A stretch of DNA of 64,000 nucleotides, from assembly GCA_958299035.1 (NCBI GenBank), contig CATQJL010000305.1:37585733-37649732 (forward strand). Reading direction: 5' to 3'. The position numbers were made by a program, and so were the translations under genes. The stretch is from Cylicocyclus nassatus. Taxonomy: Eukaryota; Nematoda; Chromadorea; Rhabditida; Strongylidae. The notes under the pieces were generated by a model. That model was not told the origin of the DNA. It worked only from the letters and a program-made list of their open reading frames with translations, and searched no databases. Below, piece by piece: positions 42,011-54,320 of the stretch. Numbering within the stretch: the first letter of the stretch is position 1; the number at the start of each line of letters is the position of its first letter.

Positions 42011-43573
42011 TTAAACACGTCCAAAGGAGCTTAAATGCACTATGCATTTTCGTATTTGAAATCTGCGTCTCATCGCGGACATCTTGAAAAATGTGCAAAT
42101 GCATATAAATGTTAGCACACAAACCTTCCAATTCTATCTCACAACGAATTAAACTAATATCACGTTAAATTAATTAAAAGAAGAACAGTCTTAAAACTTA
42201 AATTTTCTCCTTTTTTAACTTAATAAACTGTGGTGAGCTCATGTACGAGTGTACAAAGAATTTTGTTGCAGCATGTTAATTTAGGGAGAAGATTTTTGTC
42301 CGCAAAAAGTGGGTCATCTTACATGATTTGTAAGGATATATGCAAACAAAAAAGGTGGGCCAACAGACGGATAGATGGAAAGCAGTTGTGTAGTTATGTA
42401 TCAAAACGCGTGCATTAAGCCTGCAAGAATTGCTAGATCTAACATGGTTCCTCAAGACGAGATATTGGAGAAGGCACAAAACTGGAATTAGCGTAACTCG
42501 TATATTAAGCAAAGAGTTACACACAGGCAATGCAGCCGTGGAAGCACTTACTAAAATCTTGGTATTCAAATGGTCGTTTTTTGGTCAACAGTTCACTACG
42601 TCTCAAAAAATGCTGAGTAGCATGTCCAAATTCATTGACAACTCTCTTTCGCGTAAACTGCGTGCTAGTTTCACACTATTTTTGATGATTGTGTGCAGAA
42701 AATGTTTTGGTAATCGTCTACACAGATTTCATTAATTATCCATAGGCGGGCTACTATTAGGACATGAATCAGATGCAAATATGGTGACGTTTCTCATCAA
42801 CACCTACTCACTGATGATTACGGTATTAATCTACGATAGGAACTAGCAGGCGGGAACGGATGATGACTTAACCTGCTTGCAGATGTTGACGCAGATTCTA
42901 ATACATGAATGCATAGCATAAATGCGTCATAGCTTATCAGAATGCGTGGCAGCCAGCATGAGGCCTTGTTATACTGCATCCCGTCAGCTTCTGATTCTAA
43001 AGCTTAGTCTGCAAAATTTGACCACAACTTCGTGGATGAAACGGACTTTTAAACTTATTCTTTCGTTTGACTCATGTCTACTATCAGAACTGTTTCAATC
43101 CATCCACATACCTATGCTGTCTTTGCTTACCAGCAGCTGCCGCTTTGAAACTACTCGTATTTTTGCTCCTCCTTATTTTTGCCTCAAATCCCGTTTCGAC
43201 ACCTCGGCGACAACATGATTCACATGGTGGGTCCTCAATGACTGCCACGTGGGACAATGTGCCCCACCCCCATGTAGATTATAGTTTGAATGTCAAGTGG
43301 CTTTTATTCTGTACTAAATTCACACCAGAGGTTTTTTTACGCGCTGGTTCTGCAAAAAGCTATCATGTTTCTGGACAGCCTCTGAAAGCTACGGTAATAC
43401 CGTAAATGACTGTATGCCTGATTTTGACTAGAAAATTAGCAACTTTCCCGTAAAAGGCTTTCGTCTTACAGGGCAGATAAAAGTGTGCGCGTTTTAGTCA
43501 ACATGTTGATTTCAAGCGAGTGGCATACACTACGTATGTATTGCTCTAAATGTGACAATTGATATGGCTATCG
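42011..43573. other. AT-rich stretch, no supported gene
   Basis: Frames of 98-112 codons at 42276-42735 and 42922-43405 have no splice or domain support. One at about 43130-43250 contains a hydrophobic LLVFLLLLIFA run like a signal sequence, but has no nearby in-frame ATG. Confidence 0.35.
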
Positions 43574-43940
43574 CAGTGGCGTACCGAGAGGGGTGGGTGG
43601 CGCCCCCCCGAGAATGGGTCGCGAAATTTTTGAAAGTTACTTAAATGTGTTATAAAATGTGCCAGAGGACTCGTTTTTATTTGTAAATAATTAAAATATT
43701 TTTTAAAAATTTTTAAAGATTCAAATTAGCCTTATAAAAAATGTCGGGGGGGGGGGGAGGGGTGGCTACCGCCACGCCCCCTTTTCTGAAATTTTGGGGT
43801 CAGGGGCCCGGAAAAATTTTTGGAAACATCCCAAAAAAATTTTCGGAGTGCGTGGCTGACGCCACGCACCCTCATTAGAAAAAATTTTTTGTCGCGCCCT
43901 CCCCCCCCCCCCCCGAGCCGAAATCCTGGGTACGCCACTG
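43574..43940. mobile_element. hAT-type MITE, second copy with 8-bp target duplication
   Basis: CAGTGGCGTACC...GGGTACGCCACTG flanked by exact GGCTATCG repeats at 43566-43573 and 43941-43948. Contains a G run (43745 on), a C run (43900 on) and TTTACAAATAAAA-type AT-rich centre. It is related to the copy at 39743-40069. Confidence 0.92.
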
Positions 43941-45119
43941 GGCTATCGGCTGGCCGGGTTTGCTACAGTACATACGTCCCCCATATATTTCACCAGTTGG
44001 GTCGCGAACCTAGAGTAATCTGTTCTTTCATTGAATTTTGCAGCAACTTCTATTTATCAAAAACTGAATAACCATTCAAATTTAAAATAAATTATATCAG
44101 TAAAATTTTGACTGACACTCCCTTTCTTGGCACAACTTGAACTTTTTAAGAGTCGTGGGTACATTGAACGCTTCTAAGGATAATTCTTTCCAACACCACA
44201 CAGCAGTACAAAGCTCTGCAAAGTCGAGCCGCTTTCTTAAGAATTCCTAAATAAACAATGCTCCTGCATAGCTCGAATACTCCCGAACAAGCACCTAGTT
44301 ATACAAAATGACTCAATGGGGTTATGACATTATGGCGCAAAAAAGTTTCCTACCATGACGTAATTTACTAAAACCTGAACAAAGGTCTAGACCTGGTAAT
44401 TGCTCTCCATGAGTCTTTTGAAGGCAAAAATATCTCGTAAGCCAAATAGCTGAATTTTTGCCCTATTTGCGCACTTTGCAGCAGCTAGCTGACGTTTCAT
44501 ATGAGCTCATCTATTTTGTTTATGGGTATTGGTATCTAGTTTGGCACTTTTGTTCTAGATCATCTGGAATTCTGTGTTGAATTCTCCTCTCTGCTTCCAC
44601 AAAGGCAGTGCCCAGGCAAATCGTTACCTAAGTATTGCTTTGAAGAACTGTTGAGAGGCCTTTATCGGGCGATCTTACAACTCCTGAACAATTCAAGTAT
44701 AAAATGCCCCTCAACATTGTACTCTTTCCGAGTGGACCAATCATCTTCCTGGATAAGGTGCTAGGAGCAACCTTGGGGTTTGATTTCTCTTATATGGATT
44801 CATGAGCTTATGTTGTGGACTTAGCTCATTCTCAATAATATGTGCATGAGAATCGAATGCCGTTTGTACAGTTTTTGAGTCGATCATAAATTTGACCCCA
44901 TGCAGCTGTCCGCGGCCAGACCATGCACTTTTGATGTTCGTGTACTTTTACGCTTGGTAGCTTCGCGCCAAATTACAAAAACATTATTATACTATATCGT
45001 CTCAAGGACAAGCAATTTTAAGGAATCTTAAAAGTGGTGGAGATAGAAAATGTTCTGGCTACTCAGCGCATTGCCGCAATTTCAGCCATTGTTTCCATCA
45101 TCGCTTGTATATTTTCAGC
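43941..45119. other. AT-rich stretch, no supported gene
   Basis: Nothing longer than short chance frames. A 40-codon membrane-like frame (45037-45159) overlaps the end of the minus-strand candidate below. Confidence 0.35.
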
Positions 45120-45490
45120 TTATTTTGCCTCTTGTTTCATGTATGATCGACATTGGTAGGTTAGCAGGTATCTGTAATATAGATACAACATAAAAATGTA
45201 TGCAACATATTTAACAACACTTCTTTCTTCATTTTCTTTTCTCTTCTTAAGCACTTCCATGCTTTTCAATGCAGTGTGCTTGACTGAAACAGTATGATGT
45301 GTTTTCAACTTCTTGTGATTGAAGCAGCAGAAAAATACTTCATGACCGCTTGAAGTGGAGTTTACAATATCGCGCTTGATTCTCAAGAACTTCGCCGGAC
45401 TCCATCGGAGTTCACGAAATCCGCGTCCATAGCTTAAGACTATGTGGAACTTGAATACAAGAGCATCAGATTCAGCTCGCTGAGGCTCTT
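45120..45490 (-). CDS. Candidate minus-strand exon, 123 open codons
   Basis: From a good acceptor (TTTATATCAG on the minus strand, exon from 45490) the frame stays open to a stop at 45120. It reads EEPQRAESDALVFKFHIV, then YGRGFRELRWSPAKFLRI, later TALKSMEVLKKRKENEE and a Tyr-rich hydrophobic end (YIFMLYLYYRYLLTY). It starts with an acidic stretch and has a basic middle. No family recognised. No upstream exon was located. Confidence 0.35.
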
Positions 45491-46876
45491 CTGATATAAA
45501 CTACCCGTCTGCATACGGGCACTGTAGGCGGACACTTTTCACGAATCTTTTCAGATTTTGGTAGGTCATCCAGCTGCTTAATCTGCACTGACCTACAGTA
45601 GACACAAATGTGATATCTGAGCACCTATCGTATCTAAACGGGCAACTCTATATATCATATGATGTGCTCGCTGAGCTGATAACAGTGCTCTTTTTAAAAC
45701 TCGTCCGCTTTGAATCAAAGTATGGTGATGCGATGCGCATTTCAGAAAACTCTGGTGGATCAGTGACTTTTCTGTAAAGTAAGCGATATTTTAAGGCAAG
45801 AATATTGTCCTTGTTATGTGAGGTTTCGGAATGAACTTGAGAATTTATGAGACTGAAATTAGCACGAAAAACATATGTAATTGACTTTTACCGTAAAAAA
45901 ACGGCAAGAGTTTTTACTTTCTAACCTTTGCTTTATGGGTAGAGTTTTGGTTAGCATCCACTATTTACTTTTTGCCCCTGAAAAACGAAAAGTCCACGCA
46001 TTTACATTTTAAGTTGTAGACGTCATATCCGCAGTAATTTTACGTTATGTCATTGAAATTTGCAGTGTTGCTCGAGCTATCGAAGCGGTGGCAGGTTAGT
46101 AAAGGAAAAAATTTTACGGTTCTATTTGCATATGGCCGTGATTAGTTACTGTCAAGACTTCCAGCATGGAGAGTGCTTTCAGTAAAGGAAGCCAGTTTAA
46201 TTCATTCATTTTGAGTGAGCCTCGAGAGTTACCAAGAAAAGCAAAACATTCAATCATTCTATTTTGATTTCGTGAGAAATTAGAAAGCAGTAATAGGAAG
46301 AAGCCACTATTTCGGTTGCAATATACACTACAGGCCTTTTTTGATAGACTCTTTTGTAAATCGCACAAGCTATTTCTAGATAGTTCAAATCAAATGTAGA
46401 TTATCAACTTGAGAAGAAGTTTATGCGCTGATAATTTCACAAAGGGTTGTCGAAATTCCCGCTTTTTTTATTGTTCGAAAAACTACGGCACTGATAAAGA
46501 TGGCATTCCCCTTTGATTAAAGCGTGCGTCATACTTGAATCTGACGGGATAAACTACATTTAGCTAATCCGCAAAAAATCAGACTACACGTTAATGAGAG
46601 CTCGACCGCATTCTTGTCGGCGCGAGATGCAAGCAGTGTTTATTTCTTCACTTACATTACTATTTATGTTGCTGTGATTTTTCAATTGTTCAGCAGAATC
46701 AGACAAAGCAGCTGCTAGACTTATGCGAGATCTGTGAAAAATAGACTCAATGTACATAACTTTTAATCTTCCTTATAGATAACAACCTGTATACGGCAGA
46801 AAAAAACCATCGAAGTTAACTATCTTATCCTTCCTTCCAACAGAATTTGGACCACTCCCCATTCTTTACATTTTTG
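45491..46876. other. AT-rich stretch, no supported gene
   Basis: One 84-codon minus-strand frame (46368-46114, containing MNELNWLPLLKALSML) could be an exon, but has no splice support. No repeats recognised. Confidence 0.3.
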
Positions 46877-47110
46877 AAATTATTTTATTTTATTTTATTG
46901 TCACTTGGGATGACCCTCTGTGCAAAATCGGTCAACGAAAAAAAAACTAACACAAAACAACAGAACAACGTGCATGAGCCAAAAAAACCAACCTGAGGTA
47001 TACAAGATCGAACGCTGTTTCTTGATTGTAAGTAGGTCTTAAGTTTGTCTTGAAGGTGGATAGGTTAACATTCCGTTCTTTACCGTATAATCGCGGTCAG
47101 GTAAAACGCG
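46877..47110 (-). mobile_element. 3' tail of a LINE (CR1/Jockey-like), minus strand
   Basis: On the minus strand the sequence reads LSTFKTNLRPTYN (about 47070-47030), the kind of peptide that ends CR1/Jockey-type reverse-transcriptase ORFs. About 130 bp of UTR follow, then CAAGTGACAATAAAATAAAA (46902-46883), a simple-repeat tail typical of such LINEs. The 5' part is truncated or too decayed to follow. Confidence 0.5.
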
Positions 47111-48340
47111 GCAACTAAAAAAGTTTGCTCTGACTTTGGACTTTGCTCTTGGTATCACTAGTTTCATACGTCCACCCGTGTATTAGACATGCTGAAAGGA
47201 AAACAATCATTAAACATTCAGTCTACATTCCCCAACATGGTTTTATGCGTCATGATCAAATCAACGCTTCTGTGGGCCAATGTCGGAAGTTCCAGGTTCA
47301 GATTATGTGTACTTCCATCCGTGATCTGGACATATACCAACCCAGTAGTTCTAATATGTAGTTTACGCGTGAAACTACGCGCGTAAGATCCAGCGCATCA
47401 GGTTACGCAGTAAGCAAGGTCGAGGATCTGTCGAGTCACCTGAGCATAGCAAGAGAAATGTTAGTCGAAATGCCAGCATAAATACAGGGTGCAGTTAAAC
47501 TGCACGTGAACCAGTACTTCCTTGCTGACTCGTCTCTGTGCTGACAAGATCACTCGAACGTCCACCATTCTCCAAAGTATTAGGTTGGAAGCTAAGTTTT
47601 GCAGCTCATCTAATTGTTTTCCTTAAGAGCTTTTTTGTAAGATTACTGTAAGTCTACGATACAGGGTCTTTCCCTGAGCAAGGAACGAGGCAAGAAAAGA
47701 TTCTGATACTCGTATTGGCAGTTCAAATAACCCTACTATGCTAAGTCTCGGCTAATTTCGATGTTCCGACTCCTTGATCACTGGCGGTTGTCCCAAGCAT
47801 CCTTGCGTACAGCACACTCGTTCAACTTTGTAGGGGACGCTAAATCTTGACATGCGCCCAACTTTCATATCATTTTTACTGAGCCGAATGAGTCAACCTC
47901 TAGCAACAATTCTTACATGATTCCAGATTATCACGCATGGTCTAGGCTGCTTGGCTTCATTCTGGCTTATACCCCATGCATTCTTCTTTTCGGAGAATGG
48001 TGGAATTTCTTTGATACGTGTCTAAAATATAAACAGTTTGTGCGCATTTGTAGAATATATTGCGCTCTACACATTGCCAAAGTTTGAGTGCGCCTCATCT
48101 AAAGAGAGTAATGTTATGAAAGAAGTTGCAAAACTCAGTTTTCAGCCTAATATTTACCAAAAGTAGGCAAAGATTAAGTGCAACTCAGCTGATTACGAAA
48201 AACTCTGCTTTGCAAATTAGCGTCTAAGTTCTTCATATGTGTTTCGCTATGCCACTGGTCCGTCCCCACAAAAAAACCAAGCAGTTGAAAATGGAATAGC
48301 AAGATAATGTAGTAAATCAGGGATTTGTTCTAACGAGCTG
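47111..48340. other. Non-coding stretch
   Basis: May contain more of the 5'-decayed LINE (47111-47500), but no frame supports it. Otherwise nothing. Confidence 0.3.
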
Positions 48341-49059
48341 AGCATTGAGCTGTTTTCGGATTTATAACCAGGATCAAGCGTGGGGTGTGGCAGGCCACAC
48401 CTGGGGGGTCGTAATGAGGGATCAGGGAGGGGGCGGAGGAGGTCGTAATTGGAGGCAGAGAAGCAAACGTCGAGAAAACGTAAAGAAGAATCTTAAACAA
48501 GGGGCCACTAGTAACACAGATGAGTTGGTTAAATGGATACCGATACCTTAAAATATAATGGACATGATAGTAGACAGCACGCCTGAAAACCTCATTATGC
48601 AGAATCAGTGTTACTGACTTATCGCCATTTACCTACAGCAGGCACATTAAAAAAATCCTACCAGACGTAATGAGTACGAGATTTGTATTTAGAGTGTCAA
48701 ATAACCTCTGTTGACCAACTTTTAGCAGATTCTGGAGGTTTCAAATATTGGGTCTACTGCGTAAAGTGGTTATTTTCAAACACAATTGACTTTATTTCAG
48801 AGATGAAAGTTACCTACCTATTTTTGCACAGTGCTAAGCGCTATTCCTGCTTAGTTCATGCTAGGAATCACACTTCAAAAGAACACCGAGCAGTAGGAGC
48901 CTAGCAAAAATCTTGATGGCCACCTCTTTCGGATTTAATGGTCACGCTTTCAACAACCCTTACTTAGACGAGTGCAAGCGGATCACGCTCAAAACATTCG
49001 TGTGAAAACTACGATATTTAGAGTACTTATTCATATGTGAAGTGTGCGCTAAAATTCCT
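48341..49059. other. Non-coding stretch with GGGGTGTGGC word
   Basis: GTGGGGTGTGGCAGGCCACACC at 48379-48400 is a short palindrome sharing GGGGTGTGGC with the hairpin at 49076. G-rich tract at 48420-48445. No gene supported. Confidence 0.4.
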
Positions 49060-49075
49060 CTTATGATAAAGTTAA

Positions 49076-49143
49076 TGGGGTGTGGCACAACCCCTAAAAA
49101 GCTGTGGCGGCCACAGCTTTTCAGGGGGTGTGCCACACCCCAT
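49076..49143. mobile_element. 68-bp palindrome
   Basis: ATGGGGTGTGGCACAACCCC...GCTGTGGC pairs with GCCACAGC...GGTGTGCCACACCCCAT, with about 33-bp arms, two mismatches and essentially no loop. TTAA/TGAC flanks pair weakly beyond. A small foldback element or DNA-structure site. Confidence 0.85.
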
Positions 49144-49551
49144 TGACTTACATTCAAAGCCGTTAAATGGCTACGGTTTTTATATCATTGCTACCGCTCA
49201 ACCCCGTGCACAGAAGCGGATATAGCGCTTTTTCAACTCCTATCACCTACGTGTGAATGCCTGTGAATGCCGAAAAATATTGGGTTACGGTAGCATCAGT
49301 CTGCGCTATTGCGTAAATGGCGGAAAAGGCGGCAAGATGAATAATTTGAACGTTGTTTTGCACTGTTTCGAAAATCATTGACTTTATACTTGTTTCCCTC
49401 GTTTTTTTTACAATAGACCTTTCGACTTGACATTGAAACCATTCAGGGATAATGAGACAACCCTATAGTCTGAGTTCTTAAGATTTCCTTCAGAAAATGG
49501 AGTGATGCTTATCGCCTTTGGTTCGTTCATCTATTTTGAGGAATTTCAAGT

Positions 49552-49825
49552 TTTCGGTTCTGCGTGGCATGTGAATCTTTTGAAAATGCAAGTCTGGTAT
49601 TACTACATTCATCTGATCCTCCGGAAACAAACAAGTGGGTCGACTTGGATCTTCCAAGGTGGTTTTTTTGTTTTAATTCCTTTCCATTTGTTAAGTGCAC
49701 ATTTTCTCTCTTTTCTGTCTTTCCGTAGTTTGCATTGGATCATAGTTGTGCACGCGCACATGTTCCCCGAAATTATTCTTCGTCATATATCCCTAGTTGA
49801 GGAAGGGGAAGGGAAAATAGGATAA
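49552..49825 (+). CDS. Candidate two-exon gene end (low support)
   Basis: After TTTCAAG an open segment reads FRFCVACESFENASLVLL, then SDPPETNKWVDLDLP, and reaches a GTGGTT donor at about 49658. Joining in phase at acceptor TTTCCGTAG (about 49729) continues LHWIIVVHAHMFPEII and ends EEGEGKIG with a stop at 49823-49825. The acceptor at the 5' side is weak (CAAG, not CAG). Reading straight through in another frame gives a 107-codon hydrophobic ORF instead. Confidence 0.25.
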
Positions 49826-50464
49826 GGGCTTGCCACCGTCTCTCGAAGGGAGGGGGAAGGGTCGTATTCAGAGTCAACTTAAGGGGAAGGGGGGTCGTAT
49901 CCGCCCATCAGGTCCCACACCTCTTGCTCTACTCTGTTCATAACTCATGCATTCTGAAGGAAGTTATGGAGGAAAAAAAGGACCGTCAGTTCTTAGATTT
50001 TCTGTCGAATAATTAGTGTGAGCATTGTATGCCGCATCTGCATGCACTTCAGATGGCCAGGTTTCAACTAAAGCGCTAGGTTCCAGCTATACAATTGGTT
50101 CCTAGAGGTCAACGGAAGACAATCCAGCAGGAGAGTTATCAAAGTTCAGAACGTATACATACTTTTGGAACGCTGTGTATATACCGTAAAATAATTATGA
50201 AATACGCGTGATATTTCATAGACCAATGTTATTCTTAAAGTACAGTGCATGATATCAAAATCCAACTTACGCGTTCACTTTATGCGCATTTCCCTTAGAT
50301 TCTCAGATTTTTACTCTTGTATTATGAGAGCGTAGAAGAGATCAGTTTAGTGTTCTATAAATACGCCTAGATTGAAATCGTAACTAGAGGCAGGGCTCCT
50401 TTTCCATATTTTTCAATTCACATTACCTTAAAATATACTTCTTTGAAAATTTCGTCTTTTACAG
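49826..50464. other. Non-coding spacer with GGGGAAGGG tract
   Basis: Purine-rich GGGGAAGGG repeats occur at 49845-49895. Otherwise nothing. Confidence 0.4.
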
Positions 50465-50685
50465 TCAAATGTTCGAGTAAGTTTGCTGCGCAAAGTGTTG
50501 TGAGCTCTTTATGTGAGTTTAGAATTAGTAACAGCCAATCACAGCTTAGCAAAAACTGTAATGACAGTCTTAGTAGACGTCATAGTTTCTTGTCCTCAAC
50601 ATTGCTTCTTTTGATGCTGGTCATTTATCATTTATGTACGCATGTGTTACTTGAAATTTCATTAATGCATTGCGTAGACAAATAA
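50465..50685 (+). CDS. Candidate terminal exon with C-terminal hydrophobic segment
   Basis: After the acceptor CGTCTTTTACAG the frame reads VKCSSKFAAQSVVSSLCEF, then LSKNCNDS and a hydrophobic run STLLLLMLVIYHL before the stop at 50683-50685. Spaced Cys, a C-N pair and a terminal hydrophobic tail are the layout of the last exon of Ly6/ET-type GPI-anchored nematode proteins. This is a guess from layout alone. Confidence 0.3.
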
Positions 50686-52824
50686 TGGCTACATAGAACC
50701 AATTTGCAGTAAATGAAAGGACGAAAGACAAAATGAGTGGGATTTTAGCTCACAGTACTTTCGTTTTCCAAGAGTTTGTGGAATTAGCCACTAAGACTGT
50801 GCGTGCGTCTGCTTGAGATAAATCGAATCAAAATCCTTCTTTGGATTTATATCTGTATACGCTGCCATTTCATGATGAATTTATTTTCAAAGCCTGTCGT
50901 GGGATGATGTTATCACTTCTGTTTTCCACATGCTTTAGATCGGTTCATTACTGAGAATCTCTCGCTTTCAAGTCAATATTTGAACCCACTCAAAAGTCTG
51001 AGAGCTTGGAAGAATATCTGCATGACGTGCTTTGAATCGTATTTCATTATAATACCTTGTTTACGTCAGGTATTAACATCAAAGCAGATTAACTGCAAAA
51101 GCAGCAAACCCTCCCAAAAACTAGGAAGTTTTCCAATCTGTTCTTAAAAGTACAATAGCTAATTATACTTCTGCAAGCAGCGTTTAAAAATAGCTTATAT
51201 AGAATTAAGTCTAGCATCATCTATCATCACTAAGCTTTGACGTTCGCCATTTTACTCATTCAGTTGGAACATGTTTCCTGCTCTCAGAAGAGTATAAAAT
51301 ATTCATATACTATCACGGAAGTTTTCTCCGAACTTTCGTTTTCAACCTTCGAGCATTTTCAGTCTCCAAAATTACTCCTAGCTGCCCGAAATGATTTTCC
51401 AATTCTATACCACTAAAACGCATGAAATTTTCAGAAACGCACCAACGATCGAGATTTATTTTCGGGATAGACACCATTGTGAATCGGAAGCCCTCTAAAT
51501 TAAAAAGAAACCAATGTAAAGCTTAAACAATAGTTGTATTGGAGAAACTAATTTTCAATTGAATTTGATCATTATTGTGCCGTACAGGCTTTAATCGTTC
51601 ACACATATTATGCCTGACGTTTCGTCTAACTTCTTCAAGTAGCGTTTTCAATTTCAAAGGCCAAAATCTTATAATCGATGTCGTAATTTTCACTGTTATT
51701 ACTTTTCTATATGTACCTAGTAAACTCACCATGCTCTGGCATTTTTTGCTAGCTAAGTGGTCATTCATTTTCAGGTTTAGTGGTCATCGGTTTTACCAGT
51801 GTAGGGCATTCCACACATTCAGTTTGATGACCGCACGAGTTTTGCGTTGTCTGGCTTTCCGGGGGCAGCGCAAAAACCTTTTAGGTGAATTTTTCTGAAG
51901 CAATATAACTAGATTTATTTTACCGTAGTCCATTATCAGCTGATTTAGTCTGGGGGACTATATAAACATCAGCGATGAAGTTACGCAAGCACTGCCGAAG
52001 TTTGCGAGAAAAGCTTTCACATTTATGAAAATGCCTTTCTCAACGTCAGCGCATTCCACGCGCTAAGGGATTTACTAGCTTGTTCGTGCACCATTACTAA
52101 ATATAGGGAGCTAACTCGAGATTCTGATTTCGCTTTCGTGAAAGTAGTTCACTATAGAAAACAAACCATGGATACTGTTAGATTTAAGAGGATCTATCGG
52201 TTAGTCCCTCAAGCTAGTGCAGCTTTAATAAGTAGCTGGTCACAGCTCTGGCTGACACTTTTTGAACGGATATACCTCTATCAACAGTTTCGAACCTATG
52301 CTGTACATGCAGCACGCAACTCTTAAGTCTCGAATATTAGCGTTTTATCATCATCCAAAAGTGTCAGATCAATGAATTCTTCAGATGCTTAAGTTGACGT
52401 TGAAGAGACATCAGAAAGGGAATCATATTCAGGGTGCAAAGTAGACTTTCAAATCTTCAAAAACTTTTGAGCAGTTACGAAAGCTATAGCAATCATTCCA
52501 TCCAATTACAATTTTTTCAGCTGTTTCCATGCTGATTTACAAGGAAGCTACTCTAATACAGTCTATGAAAATTGATTCCTTGCGTGTTTGAATCATAACT
52601 TTTAGAGCCGATTTTTTTGCACTTTTTTGATTTAACAAACTCGCCGAAGAAAATCAAAACTTTTCAAACGCATGGCCACACATCATCAGTCAAAACACAA
52701 AGTAGAAGAAAAAACTAAATGAAAAATGCAGCACAACTTACAACTACTTACTTACTTGTTAGTACATAATCTATAATCTATAATCTAAAGCTTGGCCAGC
52801 TGATGTATATGAACCACTAGCTGG
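50686..52824. other. AT-rich stretch, weak frames only
   Basis: Overlapping frames of 81 codons (minus, 51768-51523) and 107 codons (plus, 51575-51898) compete for the same DNA. A canonical ATG|GTGAGT donor lies on the minus strand near 51721. No gene could be assembled. Confidence 0.3.
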
Positions 52825-53290
52825 TGAACCCGGCTCCGCTCAGCTCTGTCACTAATATATTCGTAATCCGCACGCTCAGTTATCCCCCGTGCAACTCCCA
52901 GCCCCGTAGCTCTAATTTTGCAAAAATTCGATGACATCCATATCGATCGATAACAAAAAGGAGCCTACGACACCCTCCCCGCCCGAAATGTATGTACCAT
53001 TTGATTCAACTGGCTTGGCATCGGCAACGGCGCGGCTTCGTGTCCTAATTAAGGCTAGGTAATGATCAGAGAGCACTCGCGCGAGAGAGACGCAGGTGCG
53101 TTGCGGGCGCGAGCGGCCTCAATTAGATCACAAAACCCCGCCCTAATGGTGCCAAGCCAGTTGAATCAAATGTTATGCAACGTTTGGTCATCGGTTCGGA
53201 ATTAGAACTTTCTAATCGGAACATACGTACAGTCCACAGACAGACTGACAGAACAAACAGATATTCAGCTTCATTTAGACAGATTTATTG
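52825..53290 (+). repeat. Dispersed repeat family B copy, interrupted by a MITE
   Basis: Starts CACTAGCTGGTGAACCCGGC, runs through AACTCCCAGCCCCGTAG, TCGATCGATAACAAAAAGGA and GTTTGGTCATCGG, and ends CAGACAGACTGACAG...ATTCAGCTTCATTTAG. Family D MITE copy 2 is inserted within it at 52999-53171, splitting the conserved TGTATGT/GCAA-GTTTGGTC segment. Confidence 0.8.
52999..53171. mobile_element. MITE, family D copy 2 (173 bp), nested
   Basis: ATTTGATTCAACTGGCTTGG and its exact complement CCAAGCCAGTTGAATCAAAT bound the element. The interior shares CCTAATTAAGGC and CTCGCGCGAGAGAGACGC with copy 1 at 37782-37952. Insertion into a family B repeat gives a relative age: this copy moved after that repeat had spread. 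Confidence 0.88.
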
Positions 53291-53939
53291 ATGTATCGAA
53301 AAAAGTTGGCGCTACGGAAATGCAACACCGTGTGTGGCGTGTCAAGCACTGTTTGTCTTGATTTTCAAGAATGAGCCCCTGTCAACATGCACCATACGTA
53401 ACATAGTTTAGAACAGTTTTTTAAAATCTGATCCGTCGTTTGTATCTATCAAACCTGCTGCCTGTTCGGAGCCGTAACGTCAACAACTTGAAATGTTCAG
53501 ATACTTCGAGTATGGAGTTTATTTGACAAAGTGATATATGTACAAAATACTCCATAAAATAAATCCTTGTTGACCGACGGCTTAGAAAATAAGCCCGTCT
53601 GTTGCTCCTAAATCCGCTTCAGAAAATTTCAGACTGCGGATTTAATATTTTTTATTGCGCATGATGTGAGTTGGTTGGATAAAATCCCGGCTTACAAAGG
53701 CATTAGGGAAAAAACAAAGATCCGTCATTTTCAGTACCCTCATGGCTATGCGCATCCAACATATTCTTTCCTACCACGTGCATGTCAAATTTTAGAATGA
53801 GTCGGGTACTGGGGGAGGGCTGGAAAGCTAGGAAGCGCGATTACGAAATCAGTTCGATTTTCTAGATGGCTCTAGCCCTGACGAGGAAAGGATACTTGGT
53901 GACCGTGGTCTTTTGCAATGAGATGTATACCAGTAGGTG
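53291..53939. other. Non-coding spacer
   Basis: Nothing supported. Confidence 0.4.
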
Positions 53940-54320
53940 CGTCTTGGGATGCTGATTCTAAATCTATGTTCACTATCTGCTGTACGACTCCCTTAACGAA
54001 GTTATAGACTTTTTCTCGTATTGATTTTGCGAGATTTAGGCAGTCAAAGTCCTCAGTATCCAGGTTTTTTAGATTCTGATGTATCGGTGACAGTTTTCCT
54101 GAGCTTAACGTGAAGCTTTACTTCATTTTGACGCTCTTTTCTAGTGCGTAAGCGAACAGCCACGACATTGGTGAATCCTACATCAGTATCATACAAACAG
54201 TGCAAGTATAAGTGACAAGAAATGTTCATAACTTCTTTCGGAAGAGCGCACAGCAGATAGTGAAAACAGATTTGGAATAGCGCTTCAAGGTGCATTTAAT
54301 GGTGTACGTTTCATTTCCAA
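53940..54320. mobile_element. Foldback element, family C copy 2
   Basis: CACTATCTGCTGTACGACTC near 53971 pairs with AGCGCACAGCAGATAGTG near 54244-54261. The interior (TTTTGCGAGATTTAGGCA, TTTTCCTGAGCTTAACGTGA) matches copy 1 at 22745-23130. No coding content. Confidence 0.82.

Noticed and set aside
43067..43405. Signal-peptide-like ORF (LLVFLLLLIFA)
   Set aside because: No in-frame ATG near the hydrophobic run and no acceptable exon structure.
45037..45159. 40-codon membrane-like frame (ISAIVSIIACIFSAYF)
   Set aside because: Weak acceptor, very short, and overlaps the end of a longer antisense candidate; hydrophobic frames are common by chance in T-rich DNA.
51523..51898. Gene on either strand near 51.7 kb
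   Set aside because: Antisense frames compete for the same DNA and a good minus-strand donor could not be joined in phase to a following exon.
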